Assembly: GCA_035624355.1 (NCBI GenBank)
Contig: DASPRQ010000012.1
Span: forward strand, 1-64,000
Source of the DNA: Usitatibacter sp035624355
GTDB taxonomy: Bacteria > Pseudomonadota > Gammaproteobacteria > Burkholderiales > Usitatibacteraceae
DNA length: 64,000 bases
Direction: 5' to 3'
Shown here in pieces: positions 24,747 through 33,773 of the stretch. Position 1 is the first letter of the stretch, and every line of letters starts with the position of its first letter. The translations under genes were made by a program, and so were the position numbers. The notes below the pieces were generated by a model. The model saw nothing but the letters and a program-made list of their open reading frames with translations, was not told the origin of the DNA and ran no database searches.

Positions 24747-25540
24747 CGGGCGGCCCTTCCCCGTTCCCGCCGCTGGCGAAGCGCCTCGAAGAGCGCGATC
24801 GAGCCCGCGGTGCCCGCGTTGAGCGACTCGACCGGTCCCGCCATGGGGATGCGCGCGCGCACGCGCGCCGAGGCGAGGAGCGGCGCGGTGAGGCCCGCGC
24901 CCTCGTTGCCCACGACGAGCGCCACGCTCCCGCGCAGGTCGACCTCGTAGAGCGAGCGCTCGGCCTCACCCGCGAGCGCGACCGACATTCCGCGGTAGCG
25001 CGCGAGGAAGTCCGCCAGGTCCGCTCCCTCGACGATGTTGAGCGCGAAGTGCGCCCCCATGGCCGCGCGCAGCACCTTGGGCGACCACGCGAAGGCGCAG
25101 CGCCGCGAGAGCAGCACGTCGCGCGCCCCGGCGGCCGCGGCGCTGCGCAGCAGCGTGCCCACGTTGCCCGGGTCCTGGATGTCCTCGAGCGCGAGCACGA
25201 AAGGCGCGTCGTCGGCGACCGGCGCGCCCGGCGGCGTCCTTACCACGGCGATCACGCCCGTGGGGGAATCGACCGTCGAGAGCGAGGCGAAGAGCGCGTC
25301 CGAGAGCAGCGTGGCCGGCGCGGGCCCGCAGCGCTCGACGAGCCGCGCCACCTCGGGGTCCGCATGCCCGGCGCGGCTCACCATCACCGCCTCGGGCTTG
25401 TGCCCCGCCTCCAGGAAGGCGGCGAGCAGGTGCGCCCCGTCGAGCACCGAGGTGCCGCTCGCCCGGCGCGCCGAGGTGCTCGAGACGAGCCGCGCGACCG
25501 CCTTGAAGGCGGCGTTGTCGCGGGAGGAGACGGTCTTCAC
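24743..25540 (-). CDS. TrmH/SpoU-family RNA 2'-O-methyltransferase
   Basis: 265 residues from a GTG one base after the rnhB stop. An N-terminal RNA-binding region is followed by the SPOUT knot domain: motif 1 ALEDIQDPGNVGTLLRSA, motif 2 VVGNEGAGL, and motif 3 PVESLNAGTAGSIALFEAL. It resembles RsmB/TsnR-like rRNA methyltransferases rather than the short TrmL type. The methylated nucleotide cannot be assigned. Last-but-one gene of the envelope superoperon. Confidence 0.9.
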   Translation of the reverse strand: MKTVSSRDNAAFKAVARLVSSTSARRASGTSVLDGAHLLAAFLEAGHKPEAVMVSRAGHADPEVARLVERCGPAPATLLSDALFASLSTVDSPTGVIAVVRTPPGAPVADDAPFVLALEDIQDPGNVGTLLRSAAAAGARDVLLSRRCAFAWSPKVLRAAMGAHFALNIVEGADLADFLARYRGMSVALAGEAERSLYEVDLRGSVALVVGNEGAGLTAPLLASARVRARIPMAGPVESLNAGTAGSIALFEALRQRRERGRAAR

Positions 25541-25541
25541 C

Positions 25542-26156
25542 TCAGAACGGCAGGTCGCACTGGAGCAGGAGCTTCACCGGCTCGAAGCTGCGCCGGTGGA
25601 TCTCGCACGGCCCCAGGGCCCGCAGCGCCGCGAGGTGCTCGGGCGTGCCGTAGCCCTTGTGGCTCGCGAACCCGTAGCCGGGGAAGCGCCGGTCGAGGAG
25701 CGCCATCTCCGCGTCGCGCGCCGTCTTGGCGAGGATGGAGGCGGCCGAGATCGCCTCGACCGTGGCGTCGCCGTCCACGATGGCCCGGCAGCGGCAGGCC
25801 ACCGGCGGCGCGTGCAGGCCGTCGACGAGCACCTCCTCGGGCTCGACGCCGAGCGCCTCGATCGCGCGGCGCATCGCGGCGAGGCTCGCCTGGAGGATGT
25901 TGATCGTGTCGATCTCCTCGACGCTCGCCGAGGCGACCGCCCAGGCCGTCGCGCGCGAGCGGATGCGCCGCGCGAGGCGCTCGCGCACCGCCGGGGCGAG
26001 CACCTTGGAGTCCGCGAGGCCCCCGATCGGGCGGCCCGGGTCGAGGATCACCGCCGCGGCGAACACGCTGCCCGCGAGCGGCCCGCGGCCGGCCTCGTCA
26101 ACCCCGCACAGCAGCGCGGAGCCCGGGACCGGGGGAGGAAGGGACCGAGGCATCAC
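25542..26156 (-). CDS. rnhB: ribonuclease HII
   Basis: About 204 residues. Catalytic acids are in CGVDEAGRGPLAG (DE) and, later, LVDGLHAP and the Asp of AISAASILAKTARD; SHKGYGTPEHL is the family C-terminal motif. It removes ribonucleotides from RNA/DNA hybrids. The only usable starts are the paired Met codons at 26156/26153, so the first 59 bases overlap the end of lpxB. Confidence 0.95.
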   Translation of the reverse strand: MMPRSLPPPVPGSALLCGVDEAGRGPLAGSVFAAAVILDPGRPIGGLADSKVLAPAVRERLARRIRSRATAWAVASASVEEIDTINILQASLAAMRRAIEALGVEPEEVLVDGLHAPPVACRCRAIVDGDATVEAISAASILAKTARDAEMALLDRRFPGYGFASHKGYGTPEHLAALRALGPCEIHRRSFEPVKLLLQCDLPF

Positions 26157-27291
26157 GTGCGGAAAGATACGGCATCAGGGCCCGGACCACACGCTCGTCG
26201 TGGCCCGCCGCGAGGCGGCGGTGCAGCGCCGCGAAGCGCGAGCGCAGGCGCTCGCGCGCCGCGCGGTTGTCCAGCCAGTTGAGCAGGGCCTGGGCGAGGT
26301 TCGCGGGCGTAGCGTCGTCCTGCAGCAGCTCCGGGACGATGAACTCCCCCGCGAGGATGTTGGGCAGGCTCACCCACGGCAGGAGCGCCTTGCGCTTGAC
26401 CAGCCAGTACGTAAGGGGCTTCACGCGGTAGGTGACCACCATCGGGCAGCGGGCGAGCGCGGCCTCCAGCGTCGCGGTGCCGCTCGCGACCAGGGCCACC
26501 TCGGCGGCCTCGAGCGCGAGCCGGGCGTGGCCGAAGAGCGTCGTGATCGGCAGCTCCCGCGCATCGAGCTCGTAGACCCGGCGCTCGAAGTACTCGCGGG
26601 TCTCGCGCGTGGCGAGCGGCACGAAGAAGTGCAGCCCGGGGCGGCTCGCGTGGAGCTCGCGCGCGGTCTCGATCACGAGGTCCGCGTGCATCTCGAGCTC
26701 GCTCAGGCGGCTGCCCGGCAGCAGCGCCACGGGGACCGCGCCTCCGGCAAGCCGCAGCTGCGTGCGCGCCTCCGCCGCGTCGGGCTTGAGCGGCATCGCG
26801 TCGGCGAGCGGATGGCCCACGTAGTCCACGGGGATGCCCGCCCTGCGGTAGATGTCCTCCTCGAAGGGAAACATCACGAGCATGCGGTCCACCGAGCGGC
26901 CGATGGTGTGGATGCGGTGCGCCCGCCACGCCCAGAGCGAGGGGCTCACGTAGTGCACGGTCGCGATGCCCGCCGCCTTGAGCTTCGCCTCGAGGCCCAG
27001 GTTGAAGTCCGGCGCGTCGATGCCGACGAAGAGGTCGGGGGGATCGGCGAGGAGCCGGCGCGCGAGCTCGCGGCGGATCGCGAGGATCCCCCGCAGGTGC
27101 CTCAGCACCTCGACGTAGCCGCGCACGGCGAGCTTCTCCATGGGGAAGAGGGAGCTCGCGCCCTCGGCCATCATCCTCGGGCCCGCGATCCCGGTGAACT
27201 CGAGGCCCGGCCAGTGCGCCTTCAGCGCGCGGATGAGCGCGGCCCCGAGCAGGTCCCCCGAGGCTTCGCCGGCGACGACCGCGACCCTCAC
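26098..27291 (-). CDS. lpxB: lipid-A-disaccharide synthase
   Basis: 397 residues from a GTG at 27291 that overlaps the lpxA stop (GTGA). Family motifs: VVAGEASGDLLGA, GIAGPRMMAEG, FVGIDAPDFNLGLE, YVSPSLWAWR, LLPGSRLSELEMH and VASGTATLEAAL. The enzyme, a GT-B protein of the inner membrane surface, joins UDP-diacylglucosamine and lipid X to the lipid A disaccharide. The C-terminal tail is longer than usual (SARDASVPSSPGPG region), because it runs through the rnhB start. Confidence 0.95.
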   Translation of the reverse strand: MRVAVVAGEASGDLLGAALIRALKAHWPGLEFTGIAGPRMMAEGASSLFPMEKLAVRGYVEVLRHLRGILAIRRELARRLLADPPDLFVGIDAPDFNLGLEAKLKAAGIATVHYVSPSLWAWRAHRIHTIGRSVDRMLVMFPFEEDIYRRAGIPVDYVGHPLADAMPLKPDAAEARTQLRLAGGAVPVALLPGSRLSELEMHADLVIETARELHASRPGLHFFVPLATRETREYFERRVYELDARELPITTLFGHARLALEAAEVALVASGTATLEAALARCPMVVTYRVKPLTYWLVKRKALLPWVSLPNILAGEFIVPELLQDDATPANLAQALLNWLDNRAARERLRSRFAALHRRLAAGHDERVVRALMPYLSARDASVPSSPGPGLRAAVRG

Positions 27292-28064
27292 CGCAGCAGG
27301 CCCCGCGTCGAGCCGTCGAGGAACTCGACGAGGGCGCGCACCTCCGGGGTCTCGAGGGCCTGCCGCTCGAGCTCCTGGCGCGCGTCGGCGAGCGTGAGGC
27401 CCGACTTGAAGAGCGTCTTGTACGCGCGCTTGAGGCCCGCGATGGCCTCGGGGGAGAACCCGCGCCGGCGCAGCCCCTCGGAGTTGATGCCGTGGGTGGC
27501 GACGGGGCTGCCGCCCACGGTCACGTAGGGCGCCACGTCCTGCAGCACGATGCTGCCTCCGCCCACCATCGCGTGCGCGCCGACCTTCACGAACTGGTGG
27601 AAGGCGGAATGGCCCCCGAGGACCGCCCAGTCGCCGACGTGCACGTGGCCGCCCAGGGTCGTGAGGTTCGCGAAGACCGTGTGGCTGCCCACCTGGCAGT
27701 CGTGGGCGACGTGGCAATAGGCCATGATCCAGTTGTCCGAGCCCAGGCGCGTCACGCCGGCGTCCTGCACGGTGCCGCGGTTGATGGTCGCGAACTCGCG
27801 GATCGTGTTGCCGTCGCCGATCTCGAGAGCCGTGGGCTCGCCCTTGTACTTCTTGTCCTGGTTCGCCTCCCCGATCGAGCAGAAGTGGAAGATGCGGTTC
27901 CCGCGGCCGATGCGCGTGCGGCCCGTGACCACGTTGTGCGATCCGATGGTCGTGCCGGCGCCGATCTCCACCTCGCCGTCGACGACGGTGTAGGGACCGA
28001 TGGTCGCGTCCTCGGCGATCCTCGCCTTCGAGTCGACGACGGCTGTGGGGTGGATGCGGCTCAC
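27288..28064 (-). CDS. lpxA: acyl-ACP-UDP-N-acetylglucosamine O-acyltransferase
   Basis: 258 residues, standard length. The N-terminal left-handed beta helix of hexapeptide repeats starts IHPTAVVDSKARIAED, with the catalytic His in YCHVAHDCQVGSH. GGHSAFHQFVKVGAHAMVGG is another signature, and a helical C-terminal domain follows. It performs the first step of lipid A synthesis. Four bases separate it from fabZ. Confidence 0.97.
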   Translation of the reverse strand: MSRIHPTAVVDSKARIAEDATIGPYTVVDGEVEIGAGTTIGSHNVVTGRTRIGRGNRIFHFCSIGEANQDKKYKGEPTALEIGDGNTIREFATINRGTVQDAGVTRLGSDNWIMAYCHVAHDCQVGSHTVFANLTTLGGHVHVGDWAVLGGHSAFHQFVKVGAHAMVGGGSIVLQDVAPYVTVGGSPVATHGINSEGLRRRGFSPEAIAGLKRAYKTLFKSGLTLADARQELERQALETPEVRALVEFLDGSTRGLLR

Positions 28065-28068
28065 GGTC

Positions 28069-28503
28069 TCACAGCTCGCGCAGCGCGCAGAGGAGCTCGG
28101 CCTCCGAGACCACGGCGTCGCCCACCTTCGCGACGGTGCTGTACTTGCCGATGCCGCGCCCCTGGCGCCCCTGGGTCACCTCGAGGACGAGCGTGTCGCC
28201 CGGGACGACCGGGCGCTTGAAGCGCGCGCCGTCGATGCCCACGAAGTAGTAGACCCACTTGCCGTCGTTCTTGTGCCCGAGGCTGCGCAGCGACAGCACG
28301 GCGGCCGCCTGCGCCATCGCCTCCACGATGAGCACGCCGGGCATCACCGCGTAGTGCGGGAAGTGCCCCTCGAAGAACGGCTCGTTCGCGGTCACGTTCT
28401 TCACCGCGACCAGGCGCTTGTCCTTCTCGTAGGCGATGACGCGGTCGATCAGCAGGAACGGGTAGCGGTGCGGGAGATACTGCTTGATCTCCTCAATCGT
28501 CAT
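28069..28503 (-). CDS. fabZ: 3-hydroxyacyl-ACP dehydratase FabZ
   Basis: 144 residues from the ATG at 28503; an upstream TTG at 28515 adds four residues. LPHRYPFLLIDRV contains the catalytic His, and PGVLIVEAMAQAAA the catalytic Glu. It dehydrates 3-hydroxyacyl-ACP in fatty acid synthesis and competes with LpxA for 3-hydroxy-C14 type substrates. Start overlaps lpxD by 11 bases. Confidence 0.96.
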   Translation of the reverse strand: MTIEEIKQYLPHRYPFLLIDRVIAYEKDKRLVAVKNVTANEPFFEGHFPHYAVMPGVLIVEAMAQAAAVLSLRSLGHKNDGKWVYYFVGIDGARFKRPVVPGDTLVLEVTQGRQGRGIGKYSTVAKVGDAVVSEAELLCALREL

Positions 28504-29530
28504 CGTCTCGTCCAAGGTCCTCTCCCGAAGGGGCGCTCGCGGCGCGCCGGGCGATGCGGTCGAGCCGGCGCAGGTGCGCGGCGTTGCGGAGCCAGTCCTT
28601 GTGCGCCATCATCGGCAGCCCCGAGGTGTACGTCCCGGGCCGCGTGATGGGCTTCGCGACCAGCGTCATGCCCGAGATCGTGACGCGGTCGCAGATCGAG
28701 ATGTGCCCGACGATCCCCACGCCGCCGCCGATCATGCAGTCGCGGCCGATGGTGACGCTGCCCGAGATGCCGGTGCAGCCGGCGATCACCGTGTGCGCGC
28801 CGATCACGCAGTTGTGGGCGATCTGGATCTGGTTGTCGAGCTTCACGCCGTCGCCGATCACCGTGTCGTCGAGCGCCCCGCGGTCGATGGTGGTGTTGGC
28901 GCCGACCTCCACGTCGTCGCCGATGCGCACGCCCCCCACCTGCGGGATCTTGATCCAGCGGCCCGCCTCGCGCGCCATCCCGAAGCCGTCGGCCCCGATG
29001 ACCGCCCCCGAGTGCACGATGCAGCGCGCCCCCAGGCGGCAGCCGTCGTAGATCGTGACGGACGGATGCAGGCGCGTGCCCTCGCCCACCTCGACGTTCG
29101 CGCCAAGCACCGAATGGGCGCCGACCGACGCGCCGGCGGCCACGCGGCTTCCCGCGCCCACGACCGCGAAGGCGCCCACCTCGGCCGCGGGGTCGACGCG
29201 CGCGCCCGGGTGGACCTGGGCGGTCGGATGCACGCCGGGCGAGACCGCCGGCTGCGGGTGGAAGAGCGCCGCGGCCCGCGCATAGTACGCGTAGGGGTTG
29301 TCCGAAACGATGCGCGGCCGGTCGAGCGCGTCGCGCTCCCCGAGCCCCACGATCACGGCGCCGGCGCGCGTGGTGGCGAGCTTCGGGCGGTAGCGGGGAT
29401 TGGCGAGGAAGGAGATGTCCGAGGGACCCGCCGACTCGAGGGTCGCGACCCCCGTGAGGGGCGAGGACGCCTCGCCCACCGCCTCACCCCCGAGGCGCGC
29501 GACGATTTCGCGGAGCGTGAGGGCGGCCAT
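28493..29530 (-). CDS. lpxD: UDP-3-O-(3-hydroxyacyl)glucosamine N-acyltransferase
   Basis: 345 residues. The N-terminal uridine-binding domain includes DISFLANPRYRPKLATT and is followed by a long hexapeptide-repeat helix with NCVIGAHTVIAG and the C-terminal coiled segment MMAHKDWLRNAAHLRRLDR. It adds the second acyl chain to UDP-GlcN in lipid A synthesis. It follows skp by nine bases and overlaps fabZ. Confidence 0.97.
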   Translation of the reverse strand: MAALTLREIVARLGGEAVGEASSPLTGVATLESAGPSDISFLANPRYRPKLATTRAGAVIVGLGERDALDRPRIVSDNPYAYYARAAALFHPQPAVSPGVHPTAQVHPGARVDPAAEVGAFAVVGAGSRVAAGASVGAHSVLGANVEVGEGTRLHPSVTIYDGCRLGARCIVHSGAVIGADGFGMAREAGRWIKIPQVGGVRIGDDVEVGANTTIDRGALDDTVIGDGVKLDNQIQIAHNCVIGAHTVIAGCTGISGSVTIGRDCMIGGGVGIVGHISICDRVTISGMTLVAKPITRPGTYTSGLPMMAHKDWLRNAAHLRRLDRIARRAASAPSGEDLGRDDDD

Positions 29531-29539
29531 GGGCGCGGC

Positions 29540-30031
29540 TCACTTGTCGGCGAGCGCCTTGATGACCTTGTCGGTGATGTCGATGCGCGAGCTCGCGAAC
29601 ACCGCCTCCTGCACGATGAGGTCGAAGTGCTCCTGCTCGGCGATCTGGTTGATCACCCGGGTGGCGCGCTCCTGCACGGCGGCGAGCTCCTCGTTGCGGC
29701 GCAGGTTGAGGTCCTCGCGGATCTCGCGCTGCTTCCTCTGGAAGTCGCGGCTGATGTCGGCGAGCTGGCGTTCCTTCTCGCGGCGCGCGGCCTCGGTCAT
29801 CGTCACGTTGTCGCGCTCGAGCTCGGCCTGGAGGTCGCGCCCCTGCTTCTCGAGGCGGGAGAGCTCGGCGTTGCGCGCCGCGAACTCGCGCTCGAGCTTC
29901 TGCTGCGCCCGCTTGGCGGGCGCGGCCTCGCGGAAGACCCGCTCGGTGTTCACGAAGCCGATCTTGAGCTCCGCCGCCTGCGCGGCGGACGCCGCCAGTG
30001 CCAGCACCACGATTGCCATGACTGTCTTCAT
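29540..30031 (-). CDS. skp: OmpH/Skp family periplasmic chaperone
   Basis: 163 residues. A signal peptide (MKTVMAIVVLALAASAAQA) precedes KIGFVNTERVFREAAPAK and a long charged alpha-hairpin, ending with FDLIVQEAVFASSRIDITDKV as in OmpH proteins. It should form a trimeric periplasmic chaperone that delivers outer-membrane proteins to BamA, encoded immediately upstream. GGAG lies before the ATG. Confidence 0.95.
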   Translation of the reverse strand: MKTVMAIVVLALAASAAQAAELKIGFVNTERVFREAAPAKRAQQKLEREFAARNAELSRLEKQGRDLQAELERDNVTMTEAARREKERQLADISRDFQRKQREIREDLNLRRNEELAAVQERATRVINQIAEQEHFDLIVQEAVFASSRIDITDKVIKALADK

Positions 30032-30100
30032 CTCGCCGCTCCGTGACCAGGGGCGCCGCGCGCGCGCCTCCCGCCGTTGCCGATCTTATTCCATCCCGGG

Positions 30101-32401
30101 TCAGAATACCTTGCCCAGCTGGAACTGGAACCGCTCGATCTGGTCCCCCGGGCTGGTGTGGAACGGGACCGCGAACGAGAAGCGCAGGGGACCCACGGGC
30201 GAATCCCAGCTCACCGCGATGCCCGTGGAGAAGCGCACGTCCTTCACCTGGATCTTGTCGTCCGCGCCCCACACGTCGCCGAAGTCGATGAACGTGGACA
30301 GGCGCACGTTCTTATCCTTGTAGCCCGGGAGCGGGAAGAGCGCCGCGAGGCTGCCCGTGAACATGCGGTTGCCGCCGAGGATGTCCCCGTTGGTGTCGCG
30401 GGGGCCCAGCGTCGCGGTCTGGTAGCCGCGCACCGAGTCGACGCCGCCCGCGTAGAAGTTCTTGAAGAACGGCAGGTCGTGGCCCCGGTAGCCGTTCGCG
30501 TAGCCGAGCTGGGCGCCCGCGAAGAAGGTGAGCCACTCCAGCCACGGCGGCGTGTAGAGGGCCTGGCCGTTGTAGTTGAGGCGGTAGTACGTGAGGTCGC
30601 CCGGCGGGAAGCCCACCTCCGCGCCGACCTCGTGGTACCAGCCCAGGGTGGGCCAGATGAGGCTGTCGCGCGTGTCGTGCGAGTAGGAGACGTTGGTGCG
30701 GAACGTGCTCGTCTTCTCGCCGAACTCGTTGATGAAGTCGATGTAGCGCTGGGGCGCGGTCGCGGGGTCGATGGTGAGCCGCGTGCGCTCGGCCGTGAAC
30801 CCGAGGTTCACCGTGTCGTACTCGCTCACGGGAAGCCCGAAGCGCACGCCGATGCCGTCCGAGTACGTGTGGTAGGTCGCCAGCCCCGTGAGGGTCGCCG
30901 TGTCCACGTCGCGCCGGAACAGGTCGAAGCCGCGCGAGACGCCGTCGGCCGTCCAGTACGGGTTCACGTAGCTGAACGAGTAGACCTTGTTCACGTCGCC
31001 GTTGCTCAGCTGCAGCGCGATGAGGTTGCCGGTGCCGAGGAAGTTCGACTGGGAGATGGAAGCCTGCACGGTGAGCTTCTCGGCCGCGGAGTAGCCCAGG
31101 CCGAACGTGAGCGCGCCCGTGTTGCGCTCCGTGACCGTCACGTTCACGTCCACCTGGTCGGTGGTGCCCGGCACGGCCGGCGTCTCGATGCTCACGTCCG
31201 AGAAGTACCCGGTGCGCTGCAGCCGCTCCTTGGAGCGCGCGATCTTCTCGAGCGAGTACCACGAGCCCTCGAGCTGGCGCAGCTCCCGCCGGATCACCTC
31301 GTCCTGGGTCTTCTGGTTGCCGACGATGTTCACGCGGCGCACGTAGACGCGCCGGCCCGGCTCGACGAAGAACGTGAACCCCGTGATCCGCTTGGCGCGG
31401 TCGAGGTCGGGCACGGGGTTCACGTTGGCGAACGAGTAGCCGTCGTTGCCCAGCCGGTCGGTGATCTTCTTGGTCGCCTCGACGATCTTCTCGCGCGAGA
31501 AGACGTCGCCGGGCTTGATCTTCACGAGGCCCCTCAGCTCCGCCTCGGGGACGATGAGGTTGCCGCTGAACTTGATGTCGCCCACGTGGTAGACCGGCCC
31601 CTCGTGGATCGCGATCGTGATGTAGATCTGGTTGCGGTCGGGGGTGATCGAGACCAGCGTGGACTCGATCGAGAACTCGAGGTAGCCGCGGTTCAGGTAG
31701 AAGGAGCGCAGCTGCTCGAGGTCCGCGGTGAGCTGCTGCTTCGAGTACTGGTCGTTCTTGGTGAACCAGGTGAGCCACCCGGGCGTGGTGAGCTTCATCT
31801 GGCGCAGCAGCTCCTTCTCGCCGAAGGCCTTCGCGCCGATGATGTTGATGTCCGCGATCTTGGTCACCTCGCCCTCGGTGATGTCGAAGCGCAGCGCCAC
31901 GCGGTTGCGCTCGAGCGGCGTCACCGTGGTGCGCACGACCGCCCCGTAGTAGCCGCGGCTCGTGTACTGGCGCTTGAGCTCCTTCTCCGCGCGGTCGAGC
32001 AGCGACTTGTCGTAGATCTTGGATTCCGAGATGCCCCCCTGCTTCAGGCCGTCCGTGAGGTTGCTCTTGGTGAACTCCTTCGCGCCCTCGATCTCGATCG
32101 AGGCGATCGCGGGCCGCTCGCGCACGGAGACGATGAGCACGTTGCCGTCGGCCTCGAGGCGCACGTCGGAATAGAAACCCGTCGCGTAGAGCGCGCGGAT
32201 CGACTCGGCCGCCTTCTCGTCGTCGATGCGCTCGCCCGCCTTGACCGGCAGGTAAGTGAACACCGTGCCCGCCTCGGTGCGCTGCACGCCCTCCACGCGG
32301 ATGTCCTTGATCACGAAGGGCTCGAAGGCCATCGCCGGCCAAGAGATGGCCGCCGCGAGCGCCAGTGCGAGGCGGAAGCGGAGGATGCCGATACGCGTCA
32401 A
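30101..32401 (-). CDS. bamA: outer membrane protein assembly factor BamA
   Basis: About 766 residues from a TTG at 32401, which places the signal peptide (LRFRLALALAAAISWPAMA) at the N-terminus; no ATG suits better. Five POTRA domains run to about residue 420 (first starts FVIKDIRVEGVQRTEAG). The 16-strand barrel contains VRGYQTATLGPRD and ends FQFQLGKVF with the terminal Phe needed for outer-membrane recognition. It is the core of the BAM complex. Gene order rseP-bamA-skp is typical, with four bases between rseP and this gene. Confidence 0.95.
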   Translation of the reverse strand: MTRIGILRFRLALALAAAISWPAMAFEPFVIKDIRVEGVQRTEAGTVFTYLPVKAGERIDDEKAAESIRALYATGFYSDVRLEADGNVLIVSVRERPAIASIEIEGAKEFTKSNLTDGLKQGGISESKIYDKSLLDRAEKELKRQYTSRGYYGAVVRTTVTPLERNRVALRFDITEGEVTKIADINIIGAKAFGEKELLRQMKLTTPGWLTWFTKNDQYSKQQLTADLEQLRSFYLNRGYLEFSIESTLVSITPDRNQIYITIAIHEGPVYHVGDIKFSGNLIVPEAELRGLVKIKPGDVFSREKIVEATKKITDRLGNDGYSFANVNPVPDLDRAKRITGFTFFVEPGRRVYVRRVNIVGNQKTQDEVIRRELRQLEGSWYSLEKIARSKERLQRTGYFSDVSIETPAVPGTTDQVDVNVTVTERNTGALTFGLGYSAAEKLTVQASISQSNFLGTGNLIALQLSNGDVNKVYSFSYVNPYWTADGVSRGFDLFRRDVDTATLTGLATYHTYSDGIGVRFGLPVSEYDTVNLGFTAERTRLTIDPATAPQRYIDFINEFGEKTSTFRTNVSYSHDTRDSLIWPTLGWYHEVGAEVGFPPGDLTYYRLNYNGQALYTPPWLEWLTFFAGAQLGYANGYRGHDLPFFKNFYAGGVDSVRGYQTATLGPRDTNGDILGGNRMFTGSLAALFPLPGYKDKNVRLSTFIDFGDVWGADDKIQVKDVRFSTGIAVSWDSPVGPLRFSFAVPFHTSPGDQIERFQFQLGKVF

Positions 32402-32405
32402 GGGA

Positions 32406-33773
32406 TCAGCCAGTGAAGAGGCGGTTGATGTCGTTGTAGAACGCGAAGACGGTGAGGCCGAGAAGGAGCGCGAGGCCGAAGCGCTGCCCGATCTCCATCG
32501 CACGTTCCGAGACGGGGCTGCCTTTCACGATTTCGGCGAAATAATACACCAGGTGTCCTCCGTCCAGCACCGGAATCGGCAGCAGGTTGAGGACCCCGAG
32601 GCTCACGCTCACGAGGGCGAGAAAGCCGAGCCACGCGAGCCATCCGAGCTGCGCGGATTGGCCCGCGTAGTCGGCGATGGTGATGGGTCCCGAGAGGTTG
32701 CGCCACGACACCTGGCCCATCGCCATGCGGAAGAGCATCTTCACGCTGAAGGCGCTGAGGTCGGCCACCTTCTGCGCGGCCTTGCCGAGCGCCGCGATCG
32801 GCCCGTAGCGCACCGTGGTCGTCATGCGCTCGTAGGCGAGCCGGAGCTGCGGCGAGGCCTCCACGCCGAGGCGGCCGATGCGCGCGCCGGCGCTTTCGAC
32901 GGTGTCCGGGGTCGCGGCGAGCTCCATGCGCCGCCCGTGCCGCTCGACCTCGATCACGAGCGGCTTGTCCGGGCTCGCGGTGACGGCGGCGGTGAAGTCG
33001 AACCACGTGGCGATGGGCTTGCCCGAGACCGCGAGCACCAGGTCGCCCTCGGCGAGGCCCGCGCGCTCGGCGGCGCTGCCGGGCATCACGCGGCCGAGCC
33101 TCGCCGGCGCGGGCGGCCGGTACGGGCGCAGCCCCAGCTGGCCGAGGAAGTCGCGGTCGAGGTCCTCCTTGGAGATCCCGGCGAGGTCGAGGCGGCGCGT
33201 CACGAGGGCGCCCGCGGCGGTCTCGATGCCGAGCGTGGCCGGCCCGCGCTTCACCGCGTCCTTGAGCAGCAGCCAGCGCACGTCGTTCCAGGTGTACGCG
33301 GGCTCGTCGTCCACCGAGCGCAGCGTGTCGCCGTTCACGAGCCCCGCGGCCGCCGCCGCGGTGCCCGCGGGAGGATCGCCCAGCACCGGCTTCACGCCGG
33401 GGATTCCGGCCACGAAGAGCCCCCAGTAGATCGCCACGGCGAGCAGCAGGTTCGCCGCCGGCCCGGCGAGCACGACGAGGATGCGCGCCGCGACGCTCTT
33501 GTTGTTGAACGCGCGCGCCCTCTCGTGGGGCGCGACCTCGCCCTCGCGCTCGTCGAGCATCTTCACGAATCCGCCCAGCGGGACGGCGGAGATCGCCCAC
33601 TCGGTGCGGTCGGGGCCGTAGCGCCCGACCCACAGCGTCCGGCCGAAGCCCACGTTGAAGCGCAGCACCTTCACGCCCACCAACCGCGCGACCGCGAAGT
33701 GGCCCAGCTCGTGGATCACCACGAGCACGCCCACGGTGACGAGGAAGGAGGCGATGGTGACGACGATGCTCAT
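32406..33773 (-). CDS. rseP: site-2 protease RseP
   Basis: 455 residues from an ATG at 33773 overlapping the dxr stop (ATGA). The zinc site VIHELGHFAVARL is in the first membrane segment, two PDZ domains fill the periplasmic middle (NGDTLRSVDDEPAYTWND; GLAEGDLVLAVSG), and the C-terminal LLPIPVLDGGHLVYYFAE supplies the third ligand. It cleaves the RseA anti-sigma factor in the membrane during envelope stress and trims signal peptides. Confidence 0.96.
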   Translation of the reverse strand: MSIVVTIASFLVTVGVLVVIHELGHFAVARLVGVKVLRFNVGFGRTLWVGRYGPDRTEWAISAVPLGGFVKMLDEREGEVAPHERARAFNNKSVAARILVVLAGPAANLLLAVAIYWGLFVAGIPGVKPVLGDPPAGTAAAAAGLVNGDTLRSVDDEPAYTWNDVRWLLLKDAVKRGPATLGIETAAGALVTRRLDLAGISKEDLDRDFLGQLGLRPYRPPAPARLGRVMPGSAAERAGLAEGDLVLAVSGKPIATWFDFTAAVTASPDKPLVIEVERHGRRMELAATPDTVESAGARIGRLGVEASPQLRLAYERMTTTVRYGPIAALGKAAQKVADLSAFSVKMLFRMAMGQVSWRNLSGPITIADYAGQSAQLGWLAWLGFLALVSVSLGVLNLLPIPVLDGGHLVYYFAEIVKGSPVSERAMEIGQRFGLALLLGLTVFAFYNDINRLFTG

